Assembly: GCA_013288345.1 (NCBI GenBank)
Contig: JABDCA010000025.1
Span: 1-43,732 of the forward strand
Source: Bacteroidota bacterium
GTDB lineage: Bacteria; Bacteroidota; Bacteroidia; JABEUT01
Direction of reading: 5' to 3'
DNA: 43,732 bases
Position numbers and translations under genes: made by a program. The notes beneath the pieces are model-generated. The model made no database searches and was not told the origin of the DNA. It saw only the letters and a program-made list of their open reading frames with translations. This document shows, piece after piece, positions 30,053 through 40,600 of this stretch (within the stretch, counting starts at the first letter, position 1; every line of letters begins with the position of its first letter).

Positions 30053-31423
30053 TTATTTTTTAGGGGCTTGTGTTAGTTCTCCGGCAGCTTTAAGCAGGTT
30101 GTAGTATGCCAGTTGGGCATCAGCCTTTGCCGATATAATATTTATTTGGGCGTTCAGTAGAAAGTTATTTGCATCAAGCAGGTCGGTAAGCAAGGCAACG
30201 TGGTTATCGTACTTCGATTTTACAATGCGGTAGTTTTCGTTGGCCTGGTCCAACGATTTTTGCGACACCACTATTTTTTGTAGCGATTGCTGGTATTGCA
30301 GATAGTCCTGGTTTATTTCCATTTTAGCGCCATCGTTCAGCATAGCATAGGTTTCCTGTGCTTCGGTAAGCTTGGCACGGCTCTCTTCTATTTTATGCTT
30401 GCTATCGTAAAGGCCGGTAAGGCTATAGCTGAGTTTCACCCCTATATCCCAACTTGGTTCAAAGGCATCCAGTGGCGGAACAATGCGTGGGTTAGGGCGC
30501 AGGTAGTTGTAATCGGCACCTACAAGTAATTTAGGATAGAGGGTACTTTGTGTTACCTTAATACCTGCTTCCTGTGCTTTTTCCTGCATTTCGGCTGCTT
30601 TAAGGTCGTAGCGGTCGTTGCTGAACTTTTGAAGGTAAAAGGGCAGGGCTTGCATGGTTTTATCGGCCAGAATGGTAGTGGTATCAATCTGTATTTTGGT
30701 GCCATCGGCCAAGCCAAGCATTATATCGAGGTTGTAGTTGATGGTTTGTATCTGGTTGGTAACATCAATCTCCGATAATTCAATGTTCGATTGTTGCAGC
30801 TTGGTGCGCAATACATCATTTTCGGTAGCTAGGCCGTCCCTTTCAAAGTCGCTTACTTCTTTTACGTGCGCCTTTACCTGGTCAAGGCTTTCATCGATAA
30901 GGAAACGTGCCTTTTGCAGTTTGAATAAATTAAGGTAAGCGTTTATAATACTTATAGATACATCGTTCTTTTTGCTCTGCATCGAAAACTCAGTTGCTTT
31001 TTCAGCATAGTCTAAGCTTACCAATCCGTTCTTCCACTGAAAGCCGTTAAACACACTCTCCGATGCTGATGCTCCGGCAGAGTAATCATTAAGGATAACC
31101 GGGAATAGGGCAGTAGACGGTATTTTGCCGGGTACGCCGGGGAACGAAAAGTATTCGGTAGGAATATCGCTTAAGCGGCTATAGCCCACAGATACATCTA
31201 CATTGGGCATTATCATATCCTTAACCTCACTATACGCAGCCTGCGATTGTGCTACCTGTGCAGCAGATAATGCAAGCGTGTGACTGTGCTTTATGCCCAT
31301 AGCCACAGCGCTATCCATGCTTATAAAGCGCGACTTTAGGGTATCGCCTGCAAGCGCCATCTGCATTTCTGCAAGGAACATGACTACAAGAAGAAGCTTG
31401 TTTGGTATTGCTTTTAAGATCAT
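30053..31423 (-). CDS. TolC-family outer membrane efflux protein
   Basis: 456 aa with signal peptide (LLLVVMFLAEMQMALAG). It has the two-fold OEP pattern: long alpha-helical stretches (LALSAAQVAQSQAAYSEVKD and the matching AAEMQEKAQEAGIKVTQSTL) each followed by strand-forming parts (DVSVGYSRLSDIPTEYFSFP, LVGADYNYLRPNPRIVPPLD). It forms the trimeric channel that completes an efflux path across the outer membrane. Its start overlaps the tetR stop by 4 bp (ATGA) and it is followed by the membrane fusion gene after 11 bp, so the three are one operon. Confidence 0.93.
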   Translation of the reverse strand: MILKAIPNKLLLVVMFLAEMQMALAGDTLKSRFISMDSAVAMGIKHSHTLALSAAQVAQSQAAYSEVKDMIMPNVDVSVGYSRLSDIPTEYFSFPGVPGKIPSTALFPVILNDYSAGASASESVFNGFQWKNGLVSLDYAEKATEFSMQSKKNDVSISIINAYLNLFKLQKARFLIDESLDQVKAHVKEVSDFERDGLATENDVLRTKLQQSNIELSEIDVTNQIQTINYNLDIMLGLADGTKIQIDTTTILADKTMQALPFYLQKFSNDRYDLKAAEMQEKAQEAGIKVTQSTLYPKLLVGADYNYLRPNPRIVPPLDAFEPSWDIGVKLSYSLTGLYDSKHKIEESRAKLTEAQETYAMLNDGAKMEINQDYLQYQQSLQKIVVSQKSLDQANENYRIVKSKYDNHVALLTDLLDANNFLLNAQINIISAKADAQLAYYNLLKAAGELTQAPKK

Positions 31424-32040
31424 ACTTTTTCGATGCTTTTTAAAAATATTTTAGTGAAGAACATATATTCCTTTTTTACCTGCTTATCTATAACGCCCTG
31501 TTCCCATAGCTCCTTAATGTTAAGGGTGTATAGGCGCAGCGAGCGCAGCACATGAACAAAAAAGCCCGCGTACTCATCCACGTTAATCTTTTGTATTTCG
31601 TTGCGGGTAATAGCTTTTTGTAATATTTCGGCTATCAGGTTCTTTTCGCGTTCAAAAAACTCCTTGCCCAAAGCCGAATACAGTGGCTTGGTGGCATGAA
31701 AAGCCTCGTGGTTGAGCTGCCCAAGGTTTATTAATGCCTTAAGGTATTGTATACGGTGCTCTATATAGGTGGTAAGCACTGCATCTATCTTTTTATCCGA
31801 TTCGAGTATCTTTTTCATTTGCAGGCAAAAATCGCCCTGCTCCCTGGCCATTACTTTTTTAAAGATGCACTCCTTATCGGGGAAGTAATAGTAAAGTGAT
31901 GCTTTTGATACGCCCAGGTCGTCGGCTATATCGCTCATGGTGGTTTTGGTAAGGCCAAAACGGGCAAAGCGCTTCTGGGCTATATCCAGTATTTTGCTTA
32001 GCTTCTCGGGAGGTATCGCTGTCTTTTCTTCCTTTTCCAC
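31420..32040 (-). CDS. TetR-family transcriptional regulator
   Basis: 206 aa, GTG start at 32040 (MEKEEKTAIPPEKLSKILDI). The N-terminal TetR helix-turn-helix is clear (FGLTKTTMSDIADDLGVSKA, then SLYYYFPDKECIFKKVMARE). The C-terminal helical ligand domain (about 65-206) has no recognised signature. It is the first gene of the TetR-TolC-EmrA operon and very probably represses it, released by a pumped compound. A candidate operator and promoter lie directly upstream, with the palindrome just before the start codon, consistent with autoregulation. Confidence 0.92.
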   Translation of the reverse strand: MEKEEKTAIPPEKLSKILDIAQKRFARFGLTKTTMSDIADDLGVSKASLYYYFPDKECIFKKVMAREQGDFCLQMKKILESDKKIDAVLTTYIEHRIQYLKALINLGQLNHEAFHATKPLYSALGKEFFEREKNLIAEILQKAITRNEIQKINVDEYAGFFVHVLRSLRLYTLNIKELWEQGVIDKQVKKEYMFFTKIFLKSIEKV

Positions 32041-32044
32041 AAAC

Positions 32045-32073
32045 TGACCTTTTTACAAAATCGGTCAAAAGTA
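32045..32073 (-). promoter_or_regulatory. Promoter and candidate TetR operator of the efflux operon
   Basis: On the minus strand TACTTTTG (32073-32066) fits the TAnnTTTG -7 element and is about 25 bp before the GTG start. Overlapping and following it is the inverted repeat TGACC-N13-GGTCA (32045-32049 with 32063-32067), with partly symmetric A/T bases between the arms. A dimeric repressor bound there would cover the transcription start. The pairing with the adjacent TetR is inference. Confidence 0.55.
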
Positions 32074-32131
32074 CAAAAAAAAGGAATAGGGTGGGTAAAT
32101 AGGGGTAAGGGTAAGCCAAATGGAATGATTC

Positions 32132-34000
32132 TTACCTCACCAAAGCAACATTGCCCTTTTTCTCAATCACTGTGCCATCGTACATAGTTGCACTAACATA
32201 ATACACGTATGATCCTGCATTGGATGCTTCGCCCTTGTAAACTCCGTTCCAACCAATATTTTTATCTGTAGTTTCAAATACCTTATTACCCCAGCGGTCA
32301 AATACATTAAAGTCAACTGTTTTAATACAATCTCCGCGAACATAAAGAATATCATTTTGACCATCTCCGTTAGGTGAAAAGGCCTCAGGTACAAAAACTT
32401 TACCGCAGTTAACGTCAATAGTAATGGTAGATGCAGTTGAGCAACCACTATCGCTTGTTATAGTAACAGTATAAGTAGTACTAACTAAAGGAGTTGCAAT
32501 TGGATTTGCGCAGGTATCGCAATTTAAGCCTGCTGACGGAGACCATAAATAAGACACACCACCAGAAGCTGCAAGATAAACACTTTGACCTGCAAGGATG
32601 CTACTATCGCAGCATACTACTGGAACAGGAAGTGGATTAACTTGTATTAAAACAATCGCCGAATCTTTACACCCGTTTTGAGAAACCATAACCGAATAAG
32701 AAGTATTTGAAATGGGAGATACCATTATGCTATTTATTGAAGACCCTGTGCTCCATTTATAGTTTGTACCACCCGAGGCGTTTAGTAAAGTGCTGGCACC
32801 TTCACAAATACTGGCCTTGCCATTAATAGTTGCATTAGGTATAGGATTTACAACCACATTCACATTTGCAGTATTTGCACATTGACCGTTGCTGCCAATT
32901 ACCGAATAAGTTGTGTTTGTAATTGGTTTAATATTTATATTACTTGATGTTGCACCGGTGTTCCATATATAGTTTATACCACCCTGAGCAGTCAATAATG
33001 TGCTATCTCCTTTGCATATAGTATCTATTCCTGTTAAAGTTATTGCAGGCAATGGTAAAACCTTTACCGAATCAATCTGGGATTTTGAACTACAACTATT
33101 TGAATCAGTATAGGTAACAAAATAATTGCCTGATAATTTAATATCTAAACTCATTATTTTAGCTCCTGTTGACCAAACAAAACTGCTTGTATCATTCTCA
33201 GTTAATAATACGCTATCACCTTTACAAAAAATAGTTGGGCCACCAGTAATTATTGGGGCTACTGGCAATGGGTATACAGTTAGATAGGCAATTTTTTGTA
33301 AGGTGTCACTACCAAAATAATTGCTTGCAATAAGAGTAACATTGTATGTTCCAGCGTTATTATAAGTTATAGTTGGATTTTGTTTTATGGAAACAGAAGG
33401 AGTACCGCTCTGAAATGACCAACTCCAGTTGCTAGGCCTATTTGTACTTTCATCAATAAATTGTATTGGTTGCCCAACACAAGTATGTAGAAAACTTTTA
33501 AACTGAGCAATGGGTGGGGCACATGGAACATTAGGTGCACAATTTTTTGAACACCCACAACAACAATTTGTATTTCCATTACCCCCAAAAAACCAAGTCC
33601 CACCTCCTCCATTGCTTGTGATGCCATTTGTTGAAACTAATGCATAACTAGAATCATTACCCTGTAAGGTAAGGGTGTCATCTAAATACAAAGGACCATA
33701 ATTTATCAATTCACATTCTAAATTGTTTGCACCGCACAATAAACCTGTGCTCGAAATGTAAATTAGTCCAGGAACGTATATATGTACAGGTATATTTAAT
33801 GAAACACTAGTGTTAATAATAACATAATCAGAATCATTATTGGGTACTTTTTTGCTATCCCACGTTGCTGTGTCACTCCAATTACCATTACAGACACTGC
33901 GAACTGTATCAATTTTACCTGCAAAGGCAATATCAGAATAAATTAGAAAGTACAAAAGCAATAAAAAATAAAACCAGTTCAAGTAATGGTGCTTTTTCAT
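32132..34000 (-). CDS. T9SS type B surface protein with PKD domain and CHU_C terminus
   Basis: 622 aa from ATG at 34000, giving signal peptide MKKHHYLNWFYFLLLLYFLI (ending IAFAG). A start at 34030 overlapping the previous stop is possible. Residues of about 20-100 have the NGNWSDTATWDSKKVPNNDS pattern of adhesin-like beta-helix starts. A Cys-rich stretch follows (NTNCCCGCSKNCAPNVPCAP). A PKD domain (about 160-245, with WSWSFQSGTPSVSIKQNPTI) is followed by three or four Ig/PKD-like repeats with CKGDSVLL / CEGASTLLNASGGTNYKWST. The C-terminus is the gliding-motility-associated domain (PEAFSPNGDGQNDILYVRGD, VFDRWGNKVFETTD), the type B T9SS signal. It is likely surface-attached or secreted. Confidence 0.88.
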   Translation of the reverse strand: MKKHHYLNWFYFLLLLYFLIYSDIAFAGKIDTVRSVCNGNWSDTATWDSKKVPNNDSDYVIINTSVSLNIPVHIYVPGLIYISSTGLLCGANNLECELINYGPLYLDDTLTLQGNDSSYALVSTNGITSNGGGGTWFFGGNGNTNCCCGCSKNCAPNVPCAPPIAQFKSFLHTCVGQPIQFIDESTNRPSNWSWSFQSGTPSVSIKQNPTITYNNAGTYNVTLIASNYFGSDTLQKIAYLTVYPLPVAPIITGGPTIFCKGDSVLLTENDTSSFVWSTGAKIMSLDIKLSGNYFVTYTDSNSCSSKSQIDSVKVLPLPAITLTGIDTICKGDSTLLTAQGGINYIWNTGATSSNINIKPITNTTYSVIGSNGQCANTANVNVVVNPIPNATINGKASICEGASTLLNASGGTNYKWSTGSSINSIMVSPISNTSYSVMVSQNGCKDSAIVLIQVNPLPVPVVCCDSSILAGQSVYLAASGGVSYLWSPSAGLNCDTCANPIATPLVSTTYTVTITSDSGCSTASTITIDVNCGKVFVPEAFSPNGDGQNDILYVRGDCIKTVDFNVFDRWGNKVFETTDKNIGWNGVYKGEASNAGSYVYYVSATMYDGTVIEKKGNVALVR

Positions 34001-34026
34001 TTCCTTGACATTGAATTCTATTGTAA

Positions 34027-35127
34027 TCAATTATGAGCCACTGTTGTAATTATGCCCGTAGAAATAGTTATTTTTCTTATCCTATTATTTCCAGAATCGC
34101 AAAAATATAAGTTGCCCAGATTATCTATAATAAGACCTTCAGGTTGAGATATTTCAGCGGAAGTGCCTATAATGCCCTCTCCTGAAAATCCATTTATTCC
34201 AGTTCCAGCAATTGTTGTAACTAAACCTGTTTTCGTATTTACTTTACGCACTCTATTATTATTGAAGTCTGTTAAATATATATTTCTTGCTGAATCAAGT
34301 ACAATGAATGCCGCGTTAATTGCAGCAGAAGTGGCAGGAATACTATCTCCGTTAAAGGAGCTTTGACCATTTCCTGCAATTGTTGTTATAATACCAGTTA
34401 TTGCACTAATCTTCCTGATAATATAGTTTCCACCATCAGAAATAAATATATTCCCTGAATCATCTAAAGCAACATCATATGGCTTATATAATTCACAAGA
34501 GGTAGCAGGCCCTCCGTCTCCAGTTTTTCCTGGTAATCCATTACCAGCAATTGTGGTAATTATACCTGTTTTATTATTTAATTTACGAATTCTATTATTG
34601 CCTTCATCAGCAATATAGATTTCCCCTGCATTCCCCAGCGTAACGCCAATAGCAGTATTTAATTTTGCGGCAGTTGCAAGCCCTCCATCTCCACCGTATC
34701 CATTATTCCCATCTCCTGCAATAGCAGTCATAACCCCAGTGGAAATATTGATTGTATGAACTAAGTTACATCCTGCATCTGCAAAATAAATATTACCTAC
34801 TGAGTCCAAGCATATACCCCAAGGGTTTCGTAACTTAGCCAATGTAGCCAGACCTCCATCACCCATACATCCCTGATTTGTACCAGTTCCAGCAATTGAA
34901 GTTATGGTGCCCCCAGTAGATACCTTTAATACATTATAATAATTACCATTTGTTATATATATATTCCCTGATTTATCAATAGATAAATCAAGAGGATCTG
35001 ATATTAAATTGGAAATATATGTTGGTTTTGGCGTTGGTTCAGATGCTACTTTAATGCATCCAACAAAATAGATAGAAATTGAAATAAAAAAAACACCCAA
35101 ATAAAAAACAGTTATTCTCTTTTTCAT
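34027..35127 (-). CDS. NHL-repeat lipoprotein
   Basis: 366 aa. A lipoprotein signal ends in FVGC (Cys24). The rest is about six NHL-type repeats of roughly 55 residues with the pattern GIITTIAGNG...GDGGPAT...PYDVALDDSGNIFISDGGN and IRKI. This gives a beta-propeller, a fold for binding proteins or ligands. Gly-Asp-Gly-Gly turns recur in every blade, as in teneurin-type NHL proteins. It is anchored in the outer or inner membrane by lipid. Together with the genes on both sides it forms a co-directional set of exported proteins: its stop is 26 bp before the preferred start of the PKD protein, and its start is 53 bp after the T9SS gene. The partner is unknown. Confidence 0.88.
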   Translation of the reverse strand: MKKRITVFYLGVFFISISIYFVGCIKVASEPTPKPTYISNLISDPLDLSIDKSGNIYITNGNYYNVLKVSTGGTITSIAGTGTNQGCMGDGGLATLAKLRNPWGICLDSVGNIYFADAGCNLVHTINISTGVMTAIAGDGNNGYGGDGGLATAAKLNTAIGVTLGNAGEIYIADEGNNRIRKLNNKTGIITTIAGNGLPGKTGDGGPATSCELYKPYDVALDDSGNIFISDGGNYIIRKISAITGIITTIAGNGQSSFNGDSIPATSAAINAAFIVLDSARNIYLTDFNNNRVRKVNTKTGLVTTIAGTGINGFSGEGIIGTSAEISQPEGLIIDNLGNLYFCDSGNNRIRKITISTGIITTVAHN

Positions 35128-35180
35128 ACTTAATGAATTACCTTAATCAAATATACTGTAATTTTAGTTATATTACAAGA

Positions 35181-37583
35181 TTACCGGACTTTTATCATCT
35201 TAGATATTTGTCTGTTTTTACCAGTTTCTAGTATGCAAAAATAACTTCCAGTAGTTAGATTTGAACCATTGTAATTTATAATATTTGTGCCTTTTTGAAA
35301 TTGTTGATTTTTGACAATATCGACTATTTTTCTACCGGCAATATCTGCAATATAAATTGATGCATTTTCGTCAGTATGTAAGAAGAATTCGACAGAGATT
35401 TGATTTTGAAAAGGATTAGGGTAACTTCTTATAGCATCTTGGCCATTAATAGTATCAAATTCTGTGGTTTTTTTATAAGCTGGACGAATACTTGCATCGT
35501 CATTGGAACCTGGGTCAGATTGATATTTATAAAAGGGAGGAGTAACAGTGCAGCAATTCAAATCGCAGTATGCGGTAAGATTTGCACCACTTTGAACATC
35601 GACTAGTTGTCCTACCTTTGGATTAAAGTCTATGTAATGGCTTGCACCCCCTTCAATAATTAAATCGCCATTTTGTGTTGAAGTATTTACACCAAAGAGA
35701 CCGCTTTGTAATTGCGTACTAGCATTTACTGAAAGCTGATTAATATATATAGGTGCGCAATCATTAGCAGTAATAATGTAAGGATTCCCTTGTGTACCAA
35801 CATAAGTCCAACCCAATACATATGTGTAATTATAGGGATATACATCAGGATAGCCATTAATGGTTGAAGATATCCCATCAGTAGAATAAGAATAATCATT
35901 TACTGTAATAATTTGAGGATATGTTTGTTGCTCAGAAACTAAATAATATAGATTAAATAATAACATATAGTCTAAGCCATTAAAATTCCCAAGATTACCT
36001 AAATCCCCATTAAAGTCTTGATTTTCATTATTTCCAAACCTTCTTGAAGATGCCCATCCGCATCGATTATAATCAGGAATAAGATTAGAAGAAGGTGTGC
36101 TGGTGGTATGAGCAAAAGGGCCATGGTATGGGGCACTATAGATCAAATCCCTCATTTTACATAAGTCTACACAAGAGCATTGGGTTCCATAAAGCACATT
36201 GTTTATGGCCCCATAGTAAATATCCCATCCCGTATTTATAGTATTTCCACCGTTACCGCTACATCCCAAAAAACAACCTCCTCCTCCCCATGATCCAAGA
36301 GAACTTATCATATCACACGGGCTACTATAATTGGCGCCATTATTCCCCATTGTTACCCCCATTTCTGCTAATTCTATACCAGTTAAACTACATCCTCCAC
36401 CAGCAGATGTGTTTACAGCATAACATGGATCCTCTAAACTCCACGCATAATTAATAATATTTTGGGGTTCTGAAGAAAAATTTGGCCAATATGCTGCTAC
36501 ACCTGGCTGGCTTATTGCTTCTGACGATGAAGGTATTACTATAGGGATACCAAGCTTATTTGCCAAACTTTGTAACGGTGATGCGTACGGCCAAAAAAAA
36601 TAGTTGGACCAGGGTCCTTGATTGGGTTGAGGGAAAATCTCCTGATCATTGCAGCCGACAAGTTGCAACTGGCTTATGTCAAAAATATAATGATAAAATG
36701 CAGTTGCTAAGGCTTGAGCCATTGCCTGAGGAGTTTTACCATAATGATAAGGGTCAGTGCTCGATTCATTAACTAAGGTGATAACCATTGCAAGTCCCAT
36801 TAATGATGCCATATAGTCATCTTTACTTGCCACTCCAAGTTGTCCAGGATCAGTTCCATTTAATGTAGTAATTGGGCCTACCGCTCCTGAACCAAATTCT
36901 GCAACAGATTGGCCATATGGGTTTGCTATAGTACCAAAAACACCATTGTATTGATTATATGGAAATATTGGAAGACCAGCGTTTAAGGGATCTGTTTGTG
37001 CAACAATTTGAGGGCCTGCTTTCCTAGTAGCGGTGGCCGCTTGAATGTCATCTGGTGGCATAATCCCAAATCCTGGAAATGGAACATTGGGAGCATTAAA
37101 TCCGTTGCAAACAATTTGACTGACATTTTTATTGCTGGGGCCAGGTGGGGACTGATTATAGCAATCCATTACATATATACTATCTAGGCGATACAAAGCA
37201 TGTAAGGCATAAAATAATTCAGTAACGGTTTCCTGTAATTGAGTAGAAGTTGCTCCATTATTCTTTAATAACTTATATTCGGTTGCTAACGTTTCCAAAT
37301 ACCAACCAATCAATCTGGGTCCATCTGTCCATTGCATATTGCCACCTACAGCATCGTCTCCAGCATTTCTAATATCAGCTGGTATGCTCATTCCAACATC
37401 CGACCCCAGTGTCATAAAGTACTTCACCAAACGATAACGGTAGTGCCAATATGTATTTAGGGCTTGCTCATCTTGTGTTGCTCCGGGTGCTACGTCATTA
37501 TTATTACATTGGTATTGCCCATAAGTTGAATTAAACAACCCAAGTAAAACTAAGATAAATAAATATGTTTTGTTTTTCTTCAT
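35181..37583 (-). CDS. Large T9SS type A secreted protein of unknown function
   Basis: 800 aa with signal peptide (MKKNKTYLFILVLLGLFNST, YG). The first 200 residues or so are helical (LNTYWHYRYRLVKYFMTLGS, PRLIGWYLETLATEYKLLKN, ELFYALHALYRLDSIYVMDC). They are reminiscent of helical-barrel proteins, but no catalytic signature was recognised. The middle is rich in Gly, Asn, Tyr, Trp and Cys (SSLGSWGGGGCFLGCSGNGG). The C-terminus is a type A sorting domain (IRSYPNPFQNQISVEFFLHT, ending ISKMIKVR). By family rule it is secreted by T9SS. It is co-directional with the collagen-like gene (22-bp gap) and the NHL lipoprotein, suggesting a joint surface structure. Confidence 0.82.
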   Translation of the reverse strand: MKKNKTYLFILVLLGLFNSTYGQYQCNNNDVAPGATQDEQALNTYWHYRYRLVKYFMTLGSDVGMSIPADIRNAGDDAVGGNMQWTDGPRLIGWYLETLATEYKLLKNNGATSTQLQETVTELFYALHALYRLDSIYVMDCYNQSPPGPSNKNVSQIVCNGFNAPNVPFPGFGIMPPDDIQAATATRKAGPQIVAQTDPLNAGLPIFPYNQYNGVFGTIANPYGQSVAEFGSGAVGPITTLNGTDPGQLGVASKDDYMASLMGLAMVITLVNESSTDPYHYGKTPQAMAQALATAFYHYIFDISQLQLVGCNDQEIFPQPNQGPWSNYFFWPYASPLQSLANKLGIPIVIPSSSEAISQPGVAAYWPNFSSEPQNIINYAWSLEDPCYAVNTSAGGGCSLTGIELAEMGVTMGNNGANYSSPCDMISSLGSWGGGGCFLGCSGNGGNTINTGWDIYYGAINNVLYGTQCSCVDLCKMRDLIYSAPYHGPFAHTTSTPSSNLIPDYNRCGWASSRRFGNNENQDFNGDLGNLGNFNGLDYMLLFNLYYLVSEQQTYPQIITVNDYSYSTDGISSTINGYPDVYPYNYTYVLGWTYVGTQGNPYIITANDCAPIYINQLSVNASTQLQSGLFGVNTSTQNGDLIIEGGASHYIDFNPKVGQLVDVQSGANLTAYCDLNCCTVTPPFYKYQSDPGSNDDASIRPAYKKTTEFDTINGQDAIRSYPNPFQNQISVEFFLHTDENASIYIADIAGRKIVDIVKNQQFQKGTNIINYNGSNLTTGSYFCILETGKNRQISKMIKVR

Positions 37584-37605
37584 AGTTCAGTATTTATTGT
37601 GATTT

Positions 37606-40600
37606 TTATTTCTGAACTTGTTTTGTCAGTGCATCCAGTTTTCCTTGCATATCTTTTATTTGCTGTTGCTGCTGTATAATATAAAGTGTAAGTTCTTCTA
37701 CTTTTTGTAATAACTGGCTATCCATTTTTCCTAATGCAACATTACCTTCATCAGCCATTTGTTGTGCTGAAGCTATACCAGGTAAGTGGTGATTGTATTT
37801 TAAGTAAGCATTAAGCGTGTCTAATGGCATTAGCTTGTAATTGTTATCAAACACAAAATCACAGGAACCAAACAAGCAAACCTTTATCTCATTAGCGCGA
37901 ATAGTACCATTAACATCAAGTGTATAATTGCTGTTATATGTTGGACCAATAGAGACATTACCAGCAATATTTGTATTCCCTGCACCATCAATATTGAATA
38001 CAGTACTATTATTATACCAGTTAACAACTGAAAATTCATAAGGATAAGTAACGCCATTGAGTCCGGTTCCTGTAGTTGATATGGTGAGTGCCGCATTCGG
38101 TTTCACTGTTCCAACTCCTAATTGCCCTGAAGCACCCATAAACAATTGGATATGGTTGTCATAAACAATGTTTCCGAGCAAAGAGGCATCTGAAACTAAT
38201 TGGCTTGAACCACCATTACCCGGAATTGTGGTGAAATATAAATTTCCTGCACCGTCTCCTACAATCACATTTCCTCCGTTACTTGCTGTATTACCATCTG
38301 CTTGCCATTGATGGGCTGATTCTTGCCTTGCAGCATTGAAGCCGATATAAGTTTCACCATATTGAGTAGTTGAAGTGGGTACTATAGAGCCAATACATAC
38401 TTTCTGAATATCATTATTTACCTGGAATACATCTTGTGGAGCTGTTGTGTTAATACCCACTTGATTATTTTGATTAATAAATACAGCAGGAGTAGAGAAG
38501 CCTAACATAATTGACGAGTTAGTTGGATTAAATAAATTATTACCAATTACGAAAGAGTTAATTGTACTGGTTATGTGATTATATGAGCCAATACAAAAAC
38601 TTCTAGTTGCTTTGCCAAAAGTATTACCAAGACCTAGGCCTCCTATATAGCCAGGCGTGAACGCTAAATTTCCTGCATTGAATCCTTTAGTATAAAAAAC
38701 AAATGAGCTATCTCCAAGATGAATGGTACTATCTCCTGGCATTTCTTTAATATGTGATGCATAAACAACAGGAGAAATTATACTGTCGGAAATGGTAAGG
38801 CTTGGTGTGACAATATTGCCAGCAGTAATAGTACCCGTAGTGGTAAGGTTTGTAGCACCAAAGCCTAAATGGCCTGATGGGGATGTGATTTTTGTGGCCA
38901 CACCATCAATACGGATACCTGTAGATGCGCTTGGGCCCGCATCAATTTCACCTGCATTTAAATTTATGGTATCTGCATTTACATTTACATGCTGAGCTTG
39001 CATTAATAGTTGTGCATTGCTGGTAATAGTATCGGTCCCGCTAACGAGGGCGCCATTTACAAACCTGAAATTTCCTAAAGAAAGTTGGTTAGATACAGCA
39101 AGGTTTTGGGTTATGAGGCCTCCATCAATTACAGCATTACCTACCACATGTAAAGGGTATGCTGGGTTCGTTGTTCCAATACCTACATAAGAGCCTGAAA
39201 CCGTTATAGGAGAATTACCAAGAGTAGTTGAGTCTTTCCACATAGGTATATAATTGGCAATTCCTTTGCTTGCTCCGTTTACACCACCTCCTGAACCAAT
39301 AGACTGCCATGTAGCATTACCATTGGCATCGCTGGTAAGCACTTTTCCAGCAGCCTGGTTGCCATCAACAAATTTCAATGAGCCATCAAGCTCAAGGTTA
39401 GCACTTGGGGTGCTGGTATTAATACCAAAATACCCACCATTATTTACATAGTTTACCCCGCCACCGCCTAAAGCAATAATTTCGGTACTGTTTAGCCCGT
39501 TATATAAATCAATAGCGCCTTCGGTTCCGGTGTTGTTTCCAATTTTAGCAATTTTTTGGCCGGTTACTGTACTTGTTATTACTAAGCCCTGCCCACCAAA
39601 AATGGGGCTTGGTATTAATATACTGCCCCCATTTAAAAACAGGTTGCCGTCTCCATCAACATAAAGTGGGCTATCGCCAAGCGTAGTTGAGGTAAGAGCC
39701 ATTGGTATGTGACTTGGAGAAAGCCCTGAAATTGCGGGGGTGCCTCCATTTGCAGTTTGCCATGTAGCATTGCCATTGGCATCGCTTGTAAGCACCTTGC
39801 CGGTGGCCTGGTTGCCATCGGTATAATTTAATGTGCCATTTACCTGTAATGTAGCAGTAGGGTTGTTTGTACCAATACCCACATTGCCGCCTGTTAAATA
39901 GGAGTTGCCTGATGCAGTTAAATTTACATAGCCACTATTACTAAAGCTAAATAATTGTAATTGCCCCGTAGAGTTTCCGCTATTATCGGCGCCCAGATAA
40001 GCTATTTGGCCGGCCCCATTTGTATTAATAGAAACTCCCTTGTTAGTAAAAGGTGCATTTAATTGCATATCTAATACGTTATATGCCTGCCGCCCTTTAA
40101 CTCCTTCGCCAATATCTAAATGTCCTTCAAGCCAGTTACTAGATGAGCCATCTGCAGTAAATTGTACTGCATTTTGGTAAACAGGGCCAAATAGATCTAA
40201 TGTACCTGCACTTCCCGAATTAGTTCCTAAGAAAGCATATTCGCCACCACCCGCACTATACGAATCAACAATAATTCCTGTAGTGGCAGAACGCGATATA
40301 TCTACATCTAACTTATTGGTAGGGCTAACTGAACCAATGCCTATATTATTATTAGCTACCAATATGGGCGAATTACCTAATGTATTGCCTGCTGTTGCAA
40401 AGGGCACATAGCCCGTCATTAAACCCGATAAGCCAGAGCCTGCAGGGCCTGTTGCGCCGGTAGCTCCGGCTGCACCATTTGTACCATTAGTACCATTAGT
40501 ACCATTAGTACCTGCTACACCTGTAGGGCCGGTTGCACCAACAGCGCCATTTGTACCGTTAGCGCCTGCTGCACCCGTAGCTCCTGTAGGGCCAGCGGGT

